Shown here: positions 45,130 through 56,028 of the stretch, in pieces
Layout: each line of letters starts with the position of its first letter
Position numbering within the stretch: the stretch's first letter is position 1
Assembly (NCBI RefSeq): GCF_001641265.1
Contig: NW_020167520.1
Coordinates: 1,054,001 to 1,118,000, forward strand
From: Pseudogymnoascus destructans
Taxonomy: Eukaryota > Ascomycota > Leotiomycetes > Thelebolales > Thelebolaceae
Direction: 5' to 3'
Length of the DNA: 64,000 nt
Position numbers and translations under genes: made by a program
Notes under the pieces: generated by a model
The model's database searches: none
The model's input: the letters and a program-made list of their open reading frames with translations, nothing else
What the model was told of the DNA's origin: nothing

Positions 45130-45760
45130 TATATGACTACGTAACCGCTATTATAACGTATCCGTACAAGGCGCATAAACCGTTCACTTTAAATACGGTT
45201 GGCTCTGGGCACCCGTAGCTCACCGATCGCCCACCCCTACTTTCGCCGTAACTGTTAAGTCCAAAAAGCGATGGGAAAACCGTTCTGCTACCCTTATTTA
45301 ATTACGTGGATCCCCGGTAAGGTATACCATCTCATAACCCAACCCATCGCAACCCCCCCTTGCTTGCGCCTTGCATTATCCCTCCCCACCCTATCTCCCC
45401 ATACCTCTCCTCGCTTCTCATGTCTCACCTCTCACAAACAACCTCTCACCCCATACCCATACCCTCCCAGCACCCCCGTCGCGGGACGACCACGACCCGG
45501 CGCGCCGCCCCGCGGACCATCCATGGAACGTAGGTAGTGGCATGATGGGATGGAGGCTGAAGCTCGTATGGGCGTTCATGTGATGCGACACCTGCGCACC
45601 ATCGCTGTGGTGGTGTTTGTTACGATGGTCATAGAGGTCATGATGCCAGTCCATCTGGTGTGGGATCGAAGGGGGGACCGTGCGGGGGGGGGTGTTCGAG
45701 GAGGGGGGAGGTCATGTGATTGTGGTGGTCTGGGGTTGAGGGGGGCGAGGATCAATAGCG
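45130..45760. other. C-rich then G-rich spacer
   Basis: No gene. 45630-45662 resembles 18800-18832 (ttacgatggtcat.gaggtcat), noted separately. Confidence 0.35.
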
Positions 45761-45893
45761 TACAGTACAGTACAGTACAGTACAGTGCAGTACAGTGCAG
45801 TATGGTACAGTACAGTGCAGTACAGTACAGTACGGTACAGTACAGTACAGTACAGTGCAGTACAGTACAGTACGGTACAGTACAGTACAGTAC
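45761..45893. repeat. TACAG pentamer microsatellite
   Basis: About 26 tandem copies of TACAG with scattered TGCAG, TACGG and TATGG variants. Frames reading through it in either direction are artefacts. Confidence 0.95.
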
Positions 45894-46803
45894 GTATTCC
45901 CACGTACCTGTGGAAAGGGATGTGCTCCGGGGATGTGACCAATTGGATGGGAAGGTGCGACGGGGGGTGGGGGGGGGGGTGGGGGAGCGGTTGAGTTTTC
46001 TGGAATGGAAGGTTTTGGGAGTTCTGGAAGGTGGAGGGGGGGTACGGGGGCTACTTTGGGCCAGTGGGTGGTACTTGGGTTGGGAGACAGGAGGGTGAAG
46101 TTGGGATGGGAGGCTGTGAGTGGTTGGACTCGGGGGATGGGTGGGCAACACGTGTGGTGATGGTGGGCGGCCGGTGTTTTAGCATATTAAGGCGGTGGTG
46201 GTAATGGTTCAGCAGCCAGCGATTGACTCGCGAGGGAGGCGAAGCGGAGGCGTGGTGAGGGGATATTGGGATATTGGGATATTGGGATATTGGGAGCGTG
46301 GTTGTTTGGGTTTTTGTTGGGTGAGGGGGAGATGACGGGGACTGATGAGGGGGAGATGGCCGGGGGAGATGGTCGGGGGAGGTGGCCGGGGGTGATGACG
46401 GGGGTGATGACGGGGAATGATGGCACCGGGGGGTGCTGGTAATGTGACGACGCATCATCCAAGGGTACTTCTGTAGACCATACTCTATTATGTACCTTCC
46501 ATGCAGGCCACATGTACCTTCCAATGCAGAGACACTCCCCTCCGCTTTCTTCCCTATACCATACCACGCCGTATTTGCAATGGTGTCTCGCCTCCTATTG
46601 GCTGGAATTGTGGCTTGCATTGGTCGCCGAGGACAAGACAAGAAGAAAACAAAAGGGAAAAAAAAGGGTCATCCTATTGTGGTCTAGTCTGGGCTGTTTC
46701 GGTCTTAGCGCCTCTCTTTTCTTCTTAGTCGCTTCTTAGTGGTTGGTTAGTTCGTCCTTCCGTCCTTCTTCCCTCCTAGCACTCTGTCATCTACTATCCA
46801 CCG
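45894..46803. repeat. G-rich spacer with 8-mer and GGGGGAGATG minisatellites
   Basis: 46261-46294 has four copies of ggatattg. 46325-46428 has repeated gggggagatg.cc/gggggtgatgac units, a candidate for G-quadruplex formation. No gene was found. Confidence 0.6.
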
Positions 46804-47265
46804 CCTCTAACCCTCTACCCTCTACCCTCTATCCTCTATCCTCTACCCTCTACCCTCTACCCTCTACCCTCTACCCTCTATCCTCTATCCTCTACCCTCT
46901 ACCCTCTACCCTCTACCCTCTATCCTCTACCCTCTACCCTCTACCCTCTACCCTCTACCCTCTACCCTCTACCCTCTACCCTCTACCCTCTACCCTTTAC
47001 TCTACCCTCTACCCTCTACCCTCTAACCCGCTATCCACCCCGCTATCCACCGCCTCTAACCCTCTAACCCCCCCTGCCTCTAACCACCCCTGCCTCTAAC
47101 CCTCTAACCCTCTAACCCTCTAACCCCCCCTGCCTCTAACCCTCTAACCCTCTAACCCCCCCTGCCTCTAACCCTCTAACCCTCTAACCCCCCCTGCCTC
47201 TAACCCTCTAACCCCCCCTGCCTCTAACCCTCTAACCCTCTAACCCTCTAACCCTCTAACCCTCC
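46804..47265. repeat. telomere-like CCCTCTA / CCCTCTAA satellite
   Basis: 46804-47030 is mostly a 7-bp unit CCCTCTA (some CCTCTAT). After a short irregular part it becomes an 8-bp unit CCCTCTAA at about 47050-47265, broken by CCCCCCTG blocks. On the other strand the units read TAGAGGG and TTAGAGGG, close to but different from the TTAGGG telomere repeat. Confidence 0.92.
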
Positions 47266-48167
47266 TCCCTCATCCCCTTACTTCCCCATTTCTATCACAA
47301 GTCCAACAAGCATGATGCTGTTACTTTACCACGAAGGCTGCTACTTGCTACTTGGACTACTTCTCTACTTCCCTCTACTTATCGCTGTCTTAACCTCTTG
47401 TACCACCCACTGCAACATTTGTACTGTAATATACCTTCGACGCCTGTTAGACTCTCTCTAGTCCACGTATCCCCCTTGTACCACTCCATTACACCCCGAT
47501 GTACTCTGACTTACTCTAGACTCGGTACTGTGGCCCGCACACGGTTGCGGGTCCAGTGCTATGTTTCCTTTTGTAACCCAATTCGCAAATTCGCCATCCT
47601 ACTACAGAGAAACAGAGAAACAGAGATAGAATCGTCCGCCCTCGCCGCCGCCTTCCCGCCTTCCTGCCGGGCGCACTTTCCTACTTTTGTTCCACCTCCC
47701 AACCCTCGCACCTGCCGCCTCTCTCTCCCCTAAACTCCGGCATGCTGTTGTCTTGTTGTCTATCTGTCTTGCTGTCACCCATTACGCACTCTACCACCTT
47801 CCCTCCACATACACCCTTACTCACTCTACCCGCCATAACTTCTCTTCTCGCGCCCATTGACAGACAAGACGCTGAGAGAGACACACCAAGAGATTGCCAC
47901 GCACTCCGAACACCATCTACCATCCACTACACCGCGCGCCCGCGCCCAAACCGACAGGCTCATCGCCATCCACCACCAGAGACACACCCACCACCTCCCA
48001 CGACTCTCCCACAACCCCACAACCCCACGCCCTCCCAACCCCCACAGCCAGCCCATCGCCCACCTCGACCCGCCACGTCGGCCAGCACACACCTCCGAGC
48101 CAACCTCGCTGCGCCGCGCGCGCGAGACTGAGGATCGAGGAGCTGAGCCGCCGCGGCGACGGCAGCC
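47266..48167. promoter_or_regulatory. likely promoter and 5' leader of the phosphodiesterase gene
   Basis: C-rich, CT/CA-rich sequence without a supported gene. 47860-48160 is strongly C/A-rich without an ATG in a clear context until 48168, which fits a long fungal 5' leader. The extent of the transcript is inferred only from position. Confidence 0.4.
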
Positions 48168-51145
48168 ATGGCCATGGACGCCGCGTGCAATGTGTTGTAT
48201 TTGGACCGCTCGGCGCGCCAGGAGCGGATGGTGCGGAGGGGCGAGGCGATAGCGGAGGAGGCGAGGGCAGGGGATGATGCGGAGGCGAATGAGGGCGCCA
48301 GGAGGCTGCAGGTTAATGTGCTGACGCTGTTGGAGACGTTTAGTAAAGGTGCGTGGTGGCCCCCCGATTATGTGTGGTGAGAGTTGATGGCTAACTTTTT
48401 TTGGTGGGTTGTAGTTTATGTGTGTCCGACTGGATTGAGTTGCCTGGCGCGAATTGCGAGACTGAATAATGTGCCCACGGCGGGATTGGTGCCTACGCTG
48501 GTGCTGATTGATATACCCGAGGACGACGACGAGAATGAGCGCAGGAGGTCACTACCATGGCACGATGCCGGTATACTTCCCGAGTCTAGCCCTCCGAGCA
48601 TATATGGCTCGCAACTACTACGGCAAATAGTTGCGGACGTGAAGGAGATAGGGGTGGCAAGCATGGTGCTTCCAGTTGCTGTGATACGGAGGCGCATAGA
48701 AACACCCACCAGCACGCCCAGGCCCAGCACACCTATACGAACTATACAAAATACACAAGCAAGCCACCCGCGGCCGCTTCCGATGGAAGTTTCATCGATG
48801 GAGCTACCGCCGGATCAAGCATCCTTCATGAAGTACATCGACCTTGGGGCTGTAGATGTCCTGGAAAACCCGATTCGCCGGGAGTCGCTTCCCAGCCTCG
48901 CCATCCACGTCTACCGCGTGCACAAGCAGTTCCTACAGCGTGGGGAGCATTTCACGGCTCCTACCCAAAAGCATCAAAGCTCTTGGCCTGGCGTTGCGAC
49001 ACCAGAGCCATTCGCCTACATGCGCGAGGTGATGGTTTGTGACCTCGCGGGTCAGATTTGTGGCACGATTGTGGATCATCCCCTCGATCCGGTGGTAATG
49101 AATGTTAGCAATGCGCGGAAACGAGCTGTGGTCAAAGGTATATCGGAATGGGGTTTCTCAGCCCACGAACTTTCAGAGGATGAATTGCTGTTCGCCACCG
49201 TGACGATGCTGGAGCATTCGTTGCAGATAGACGGAATGGATGAGTTGCGGTTACCCAGAGGTATGTTTAGATGCTTCGCCTTGGCTTAAGGCGGGCTCCG
49301 GGCCGATGATGCTCCCTCCCGTGCAACCCGCATGCTGACATCCGTTTGTAGATAAGCTGATCAACTTCGTCGCCACCAGCCGTAACGGATACAATGCCTT
49401 TGTGCCATATCATAACTTTAAGCATGTTGTCGACGTTCTGCAAGCCGTCTTCCATCTCCTTGTGCGAATCGGTACTTTGCCACCATTCCCTCGGGGCGCG
49501 CAAGTAGAGACGGAGCCCACAACGAGGTTGGTGGGCATGCTAAGGCCGTTTGAGGCGCTAACTCTCCTGATTGCTGCAATTGGTCACGATATTGGGCATC
49601 TAGGCGTCAACAATATGTTCCTTGTCAAGATCAACTCCCCTCTTGCGCGTTTGTTCAATGACAAATCGGTCCTTGAATCATACCATGCGGCGGTTTACTG
49701 CCATATGCTGAAGAGGCTTTGGCCCGCTGTTGTCGAGAATGAGGAAATGAAGGGGCTGCTGATCAGCTGCATCCTGTCAACGGATATGGGGATCCATAGC
49801 GTGTATATGGAGAAGTTGACGTTTCTGCAAAAGGCCATGGAAAACCTGAGCGATGCTGAGCCGGTGGGCGAGAAGGAACTCAAAATATACCGCGATATAG
49901 CGTGTAATATGCTGATCAAATGTGCTGACATCTCGAATGTGGTGAGTCTTAACCTGCCTACCTTCTCTTTACAGCGACTAACAAGCATAGGCACGCCCCT
50001 ACGACTGCGCTGCCGTATGGACCGACATCCTGACGACGGAGTTCCAGCGCCAAGCCGACATGGAGGACCAGATCAATCTCCCCTCGACCCTCTTCTCCCC
50101 GCCTGCCCGTGAGATGATCGGCCTCGCTAAAAGCCAAACCAGCTTTATGTCATTCTATGCGCTCCCGCTCTTCAGGGGCCTCGAAGAGCTCATGCCCACG
50201 TTGGACTTTTGCGCCTTGGGGATAGACCGCAACTTCGCAGAGTGGACGTCGAAGTCGGAGAAGGCGAAGCAGCAGCTTGCCCTAGAGTCTGGTAGGAACA
50301 GGGAGGGCAGCAATGATAGCGTCGACAGCAACAACCCACCAGTCTCAGAGAGCAGCGCTGCGGGGGCGGCGAGAGGTTCGCGTCGTTCGGGCGGGTTACG
50401 GGGAGGCAGTGGGGCCGCTTTGGGTGATCTGTCGAGGGGCAGTGCGAGTACCCACCCCAGTGATATAGACGGTATCGACGCGCCGCCGCCGCTGTCTCGA
50501 GGCCAGCCACCGCAATACAGCAGCAGACCCAACTCGCGTCCCGTGACCTGGGACGAAGCCAGCGCCAGCTCCCGCCCCGCGACGAGCTCGAGCGCACGCC
50601 GCGCCCTCGGGATGCCCGACGCTGTTGGCGGCCAGGTGATGACGCACCGCCGCAGCGAGACGACGGACGGGAGCGCCAGCGTGCCGGATAGCGGGGGGTG
50701 GGAGGGCAGCGCGCGGACGGCCGATAGCGGGAAGTCGGAGGAGAAGGCGGAGTGTATGAGCACGGCGCGGACGAGCGTTGAGAGCTCCTCCGGGATGCGG
50801 GGGTTGAATGGGGTGAACGGCGCTGGCGCGAAGAGGAAGAGCCTCGTGGGTAGCATGTCGACGCCGGATCTGCGCTCGGATTCGAAGGGGAGGATGAGGC
50901 GCGTTGATGATGCGGGGAGGAGGGAGCGCGGCCAACGCAGGAAGGGGGAGAAGGGCGGCGACAACAACGGCGTGTTTGCGTCTATGCGAGAGCTGACGAG
51001 GCGGCCGAGCCTGGGGAAGTTTAAGTTCTGGAAGAAGAGGGGGGAGGTGGTGGGGGGGTTTGGGGGGAGGGAGATGCAGGTGCAGCCGCAGATGCCGAAT
51101 GTGATGGGGAGGAGGGGGAGAGAGGGGGGGGTGTCGGTTGGCTGA
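48168..51145 (+). CDS. class I 3',5'-cyclic-nucleotide phosphodiesterase
   Basis: Four exons (48168-48348, 48415-49260, 49352-49941, 49991-51145) join in frame across three GT..AG introns to give 863 aa. The N-terminus (MAMDAACNVLYLDRSARQER) and a receiver-like 60-250 region precede the PDEase_I catalytic domain. Metal-binding motifs are YHNFKHVVDVLQ (about 301), AAIGHDIGHLGVNN (about 359), the STDMGIH segment and CADISNVARP (about 473-482). The last 300 residues are low-complexity, Ser/Gly/Arg-rich, and include KFKFWKKR near the end. The enzyme hydrolyses cAMP to AMP and limits PKA signalling; fungal high-affinity PDE2/PdeH-type enzymes are the nearest match. The C-terminal tail is longer than in most relatives. 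Confidence 0.93.
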
Positions 51146-52491
51146 GTTGGATGTCCCAAAGAAGGTTGTTCCTGCGTGTGTACTGTATGTACGTGGTCGC
51201 GGGGTTGTGGGGGGACCGGACCGAATGGTGGGGAGGGGTGTTTATATGGTGTGGTGTGGTGTGGTCCGCAGTGACCGAGAGTGTCTGGATGCGGGCGTTT
51301 TCTGGGCGCGCGAACGCACAGACGGCGTTTTATTTTTGAACGTGTGTTGTTGAGCCCACAACCACGACCAACGTCTCCCGACGTCGAGATTATTTTTTAT
51401 ACCTTTTTGTTTTTGGGAGAGAGAGAGATGGATGGGGTACAAAAGGAGAAATGGGGGAAAGGGGGAAAGGGTATATATGATTAACGGACGGGTGTGGATA
51501 TGGCTTTTATGGCGAAAACCCCGAATTCTACCTACTCGATTGATGACGACGGGGACCTTTTTACACAACAATGAGATGAAGGTTTTTTACAAAGGGAATG
51601 GTGTGGATATGGATTATGGACATGACCTGACCGGAAGGAAGGGGGGGACCGACAGTTGGCGGGGATAAGAGGTGGAGGTTGTATATAGGTTTTCTACGCC
51701 CCGCTGCTGTGGTTTTCTTCCCCCATCATTTTTTTTATTCGGGTCGGGTGGTTTCAACTTTTTTTGTTCTTGTTTTTCTGTCGATATTCTTTTTTAGAGG
51801 GGGGTTAGGGAAGGAGGGGGTATTCATAATTGTGTTAATGGATTTTGGGTTGGGTTTGAAGGATTGGGAGGGGTATGGGTGGGGGGCATGGATTAGGGGT
51901 TGGGGGGGGGTATTGATACCAGACTATGAATGAATAGCAATCACATCATCACATCACATTAATTGGTAGGCACGCGTGCATGTATTATGGTGAGGGGGTT
52001 TGTGTCGTGTGTTGTGAGGGGAGGATATGAGACTACCTACCTTCGCAGAGTAGCAGGAGTAGTCTCGTCCTAGGATACCTGCGTATCTATTATCTACCAG
52101 CCATACTCTCCTCCCTGAAGACGTTAACCGTGTACGCACAGCTTTCGCCGTTAATGCGCGACATATCTCTCTCTCATCCCTGCGATGGGAGGGAGTTGCG
52201 CGCGGGGGGATCCATCCATGGGGCTCATCGTTTTTTTGTGAAAAGGGGGGGGGGGGGGGGGGAGATGGGGATGGGGATGGGGATGGGGATGGGGATGGCG
52301 GGGGTTATTCGGGGGGGTTGATCTCCTGGCCCTAGGGTTGTTGGGCTACAATACATCACATAACGTCGATTTGGTAGGCGTGTGTGTATGAGTTGTGAAG
52401 GGGGTTGTGTGATGGGTTGGGGATGTGAGATTAGGTTGAGGGTGGAGGTTCGGAGGGGAGTGTGTGTTAGGGGGGTGTTTGCGTGGTGTCG
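51146..52491. other. 3' flank and G-rich spacer
   Basis: No gene recognised. 52245-52262 is a run of G. It is followed by five copies of GGGGAT (52264-52298), another quadruplex-prone tract. Confidence 0.5.
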
Positions 52492-52978
52492 TGTGCTGTC
52501 TATGGTGATGTGGTGATGTTGATGGGTTTGGGGAGGGTGAGGACGGATCTATCGGCACTGGGGGAAGTCTGCGTGGCTTCCTCATCTATGGTGAAGTCGC
52601 TCTTTGGTGTTTCTTTTCTTCTCCAAATTGCAAGGGCGGATCAAACGGCATTAGTTCAGGTTTCTACGTGCCCCTTGCGATTCCTGGGTGTCTGTAACGA
52701 TTACAGGCGGCTCACATCGAGTATCAGGATCGTCAAGGGGATGGGGTTTCTAGGGCACGGAGCGGGGTATGGTAAGGGATATGATGGTTTTCCATTTGCT
52801 CTAGCACGAACTTGTGCTGTCTATGGTGATGTGGTGATGTTGATGGGTTTGGGGAGGGTGAGGACGGATCTATCGGCACTGGGGGAAGTCTGCGTGGCTT
52901 CCTCATCTATGGTGAAGTCGCTCTTTGGTGTTTCTTTTCTTCTCCAAATTGCAAGGGCGGATCAAACGGCATTAGTTC
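52492..52978. repeat. 166-bp exact direct duplication
   Basis: 52492-52657 and 52813-52978 are identical as far as I can read, 321 bp apart start to start. Both sit in one plus-strand open frame (52483-53001) that has no motif, so coding is not claimed. The right copy ends 28 bp before the TA target of the next transposon. Confidence 0.85.
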
Positions 52979-53006
52979 TAGTTAGTAGAATATGGAGATA
53001 GCCATA

Positions 53007-54729
53007 ACGTAGTTCACAAGCGAGTCGCCTACACAAGCTCACCGCCGATTATTCCTTGGCATCGTACGAAATCATAAAATATCTCAACAATTAATTAATT
53101 AAACTATTCTAACTTTTCGGCATTTGAATCATCAGATATATCTACAATATTTGGACAAGTTCGTACGTTGTAACCAATTTGTCCGCAACATCTACAACAA
53201 CGTTTTTGCGGCTCAGTTTGCTTCATACGACCCCTACTTTCTCGCAAATCAGCTTGTAATTGTATATTAGCCTCTCTTTGAGCCTCTGAGTCTTGGACAG
53301 CTTCGACAGTAAGTACTCCTCCTTCTTGCAATCGACGTTTCTTCGTACAACGACGTCGACTAAGTAAGTCATTTGCTTTGCGAAGTGCAGCGTTTTCTTC
53401 TCGTAATAACGTCAATTCGTGTATTGCACTCGCTGCACCTTTCGCAACCTGATCAATGCTTCGTAAAAGCAAAGTTGGTGAACTATTCTGATGTCGTATA
53501 ATCCGGTCTTTAAGGTATGTTGATTGAGATTGTGTCTCAAGTACATTGTGCAGAGTTTTAGGTTCCCAAATCACAGGTAGAGTTGGCGTAGGCGTTGGTG
53601 TTGGCGTACGAAGTCGAACATTAAGCTTTGAGATTACATAGTCTGGATCGTACTCTCAGTTCCGTACGAACGCTTTAATGGTCGAAAACAACCAACGTCA
53701 AGTGGCTCAAGGTTATGAGACGAATGTGCTGGCATGCAAAGAATAATAATATTCCAGTCCTTGCAATACATCTCAAATTCGATTGAGTGATGACTTTCGT
53801 GCCCGTCAAGAATCAAAAGTCAATATCTACCCTTCGTACGACTCTGTGTATGTCGATTAAAATGCTTAATCCAATCAAGCCCTCGCTCATTTGTTGTCCA
53901 GCCATTTGACGTAACAGCAACAACCCAATTTGACGGCAAAGAAGCGTTTTCATACCAAGACGAAAGGTGATTTTTCCCTGCAACAATAATAAATGGCGGT
54001 AGCGCATATCCATACGATCCAATGCCTTGAATTACTGTAATCCATTCCCTATTACCTTGCTGTGTCGTACGAGGTCTGCTCTTTCATTCAGCATTCGTTA
54101 CAACCATCTCAGATGATATTTGGCCCATTAAAAATCCTGTCTCGTCAAAGTTGTATATGTCCTCCTCGTGAATCCCATATTTAGTTATCATGTTTCGTAC
54201 AAGTCGAAACCACGCGTTATACGCGTCAGGATCTTCGCATTAAACTCGCTGATAGTTGATCTTTCGATTAAAACGCGTACAGAGTTGTGGTTGTCGTCGT
54301 ACGAAGTTTGAAGTCCAGTTCTTTCCGACACGTCCGCTGTCACGTTCAGCAAGCAATCGATTCGCCATATCTTCAACAGCACTGTGTCGAGGAGGAAATG
54401 CTCGCGAATCTAGGTCAAGAATATGTCGTACGACAACTTCTTCTTCTAATATTGTCAATTTTCGAGACTTAACTGAAGTTGTATATCGTGCAGGTTTTCC
54501 AGAGTGTCGATCTCTCAATGTCGTACGAGGAAGATTGTAGATTCGCGCAACGTGAGTTACACTTAGTTTTGGGTTTGATTTAAGCACTTGAAGTGCAAGA
54601 ATCATACTTCTTTCTTCGTACGAAGTTGTCATGTTTAAAAAAAAAGTTATGTAAGTTTAAAGTCAAAAGTATGATGCCAAGAAAAAATCGGCGGTGAGCT
54701 TGTGTAGGCGACTCGCTTGTGAACTACGT
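53007..54729 (-). mobile_element. Fot1-like transposon with 44-bp perfect TIRs
   Basis: Left end ACGTAGTTCACAAGCGAGTC (53007) and right end (to 54729) are perfect inverted repeats for 44 bp and similar for about 64. TA lies at 53005-53006 and 54730-54731. It is 1,723 bp with one minus-strand transposase gene that is decayed. Same family as 21542-23216. Confidence 0.93.
53104..54632 (-). pseudogene. Fot1-like DDE transposase, three stops and a deletion
   Basis: From ATG 54632 (MTTSYEERSMILALQVLKSN) the frame reads through the HTH regions to a TAA near 54240. It continues past NFDETGFLMG near 54140 and a TGA near 54090, reads HLSSWYENASLPSNWVVAVT, meets a third stop (TGA near 53818), and then LLILDGHESHHSIEFEMYC and HSSHNLEPLDVGCFRPLKR. 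At about 53630-53665 roughly 150 bp is missing compared with the remnant at 23040-23190, and the frame changes. The C-terminus (to 53104) includes a coiled region and a zinc-knuckle-like CCRCCGQIGYNVRTC in which the expected His is Tyr. All stops can be explained by single C-to-T or G-to-A changes. Confidence 0.87.
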
Positions 54730-55749
54730 TATGTAGTTAGTAGAATGTCACAAATCAACGACGGCGGTAGCACGATCTTTGTGAGAATACTGTATATTAC
54801 AGTGCTCTTTCTAAGCCTATCGCGCAGTCCATCGAGGACACCACCAGCCCCGAGCCCTTCACTGCCAGTCCCGACCCCTTTACCGACGAAACCCTTTTCA
54901 CCCATAGCCCCTCTATGCAGAAGCCTATGCGTTGGCTAACTACCGACGACGAGAATACTGACAGCAGCGATACGCCAGTAGGCCAGAGGCTTGTCCGCCT
55001 CACAGACGACGATGTCTTGGTCGTCTTTCGGCTTTGCCTCCAAGAGCAAGCTGCCTTCGGTCACCAGACCGACAAGATGTTATGGCGGCTAATAAGCCGC
55101 CGCCTCTTCAAATCCCGAGGCAAAGAGCATAAGACGCTCCAACGGGTGGTAGCCAAGGCGGTCCGTGATAGGCGAGAGTTCCTAGCTCTCCTTCCAAGCG
55201 GAGAGCATGACAACCAGTCTTCGATGACAGACGCCTTAGACAGCTGGATCGCTGTCCAAGACGCCCGTCTCGAAGTCCAGAAGGCTCGACTCGATGCCCA
55301 AGGGACTGCGAACGCTGAGACTACAGCATCTTCAGCATGGCGGCAGTCTTCTCTCGCACTTTGGACAGACAAGACGCAGCTCTTACGAGTAGCGTCTCGT
55401 GCTTTCCAAAGAGAGGAAGATGGCGAGGCTAGCAGCCCCCCCCTAACAACCCCAGACCCCAGAACGTCCGACTCCACAACCCCGCCCCCTACAACCCATC
55501 ATCCTCACGTCTCACAACGCCGACGAAGGCACGCTACATCCACCGCCCCTAGCATGCCTTTAGACGTAGGGGACCCTATTGCTATAGGGCTTGAACGCCT
55601 TATAAGCGTTGTCGAAACTGTCGCTAGTCGGATAGGCGGACCACAAAGGGAGGAAGGGAGGGAGGAGTTACATGCGGTCGTTAAGAGGCGGCTTGAGGAC
55701 CTAGAGTCTAAGATTAGCGCTATCGACCAAAATGTAGCAACAATGCTTG

Positions 55750-55988
55750 TGTAAGGCGGCCCTCACGTGAGGGCACGTGAGGTGTCACGCTCTTACAGTG
55801 GACCTGGCGGGCTCGGTAAATTAGGGCCTACGGGTTCCTGTATATAAGGGGCTGGAGGCTCGGAGTGAGGCCTCCAGTCAATAGTTGCTGTATATACGTA
55901 GACCTATTGTTACGCATTGAATCCTACTTCCTACCTACTGATCTGGTTCCCTGAGCTCCCGTGTGACCCTGGGTCCTATGCCTTTACA
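55750..55988 (+). repeat. 5' LTR of the chromovirus
   Basis: 239 bp, TGTAAGGCGG...GCCTTTACA. A TATA-like tatataag is at 55841-55848. CACGTGAGGGCACGTGAGG near the start holds two CACGTG boxes. Three differences from the 3' LTR were seen. Confidence 0.96.
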
Positions 55989-55991
55989 ATT

Positions 55992-56000
55992 CTATTGACT
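55992..56000 (+). promoter_or_regulatory. putative self-priming primer-binding site
   Basis: CTATTGACT, three bases after the 5' LTR, is the exact reverse complement of AGTCAATAG at 55876-55884. That site lies 35 bp downstream of the TATA-like box, where the transcript should begin. In the Tf1/sushi group of retrotransposons the first bases of the mRNA fold back on the primer site and prime reverse transcription. No tRNA-type TGG site follows the LTR. Confidence 0.65.
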
Positions 56001-56028
56001 CAACCCATACTCAGCCTACCAGATCAGG

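Noticed and set aside
45576..46151. Long open frames on both strands through the TACAG array
   Set aside because: A 5-bp repeat without stops opens frames in several phases. The residues are simple repeats (YCTVL, VQYST) with no motif.
46804..47265. CRISPR array or true telomere end
   Set aside because: Units are 7-8 bp without spacers, and unique DNA with genes continues on both sides. It is a simple satellite.
50155..51159. 334-codon minus-strand frame opposite the phosphodiesterase tail
   Set aside because: It is a shadow of the GC-rich, low-complexity C-terminus of the real gene on the plus strand.
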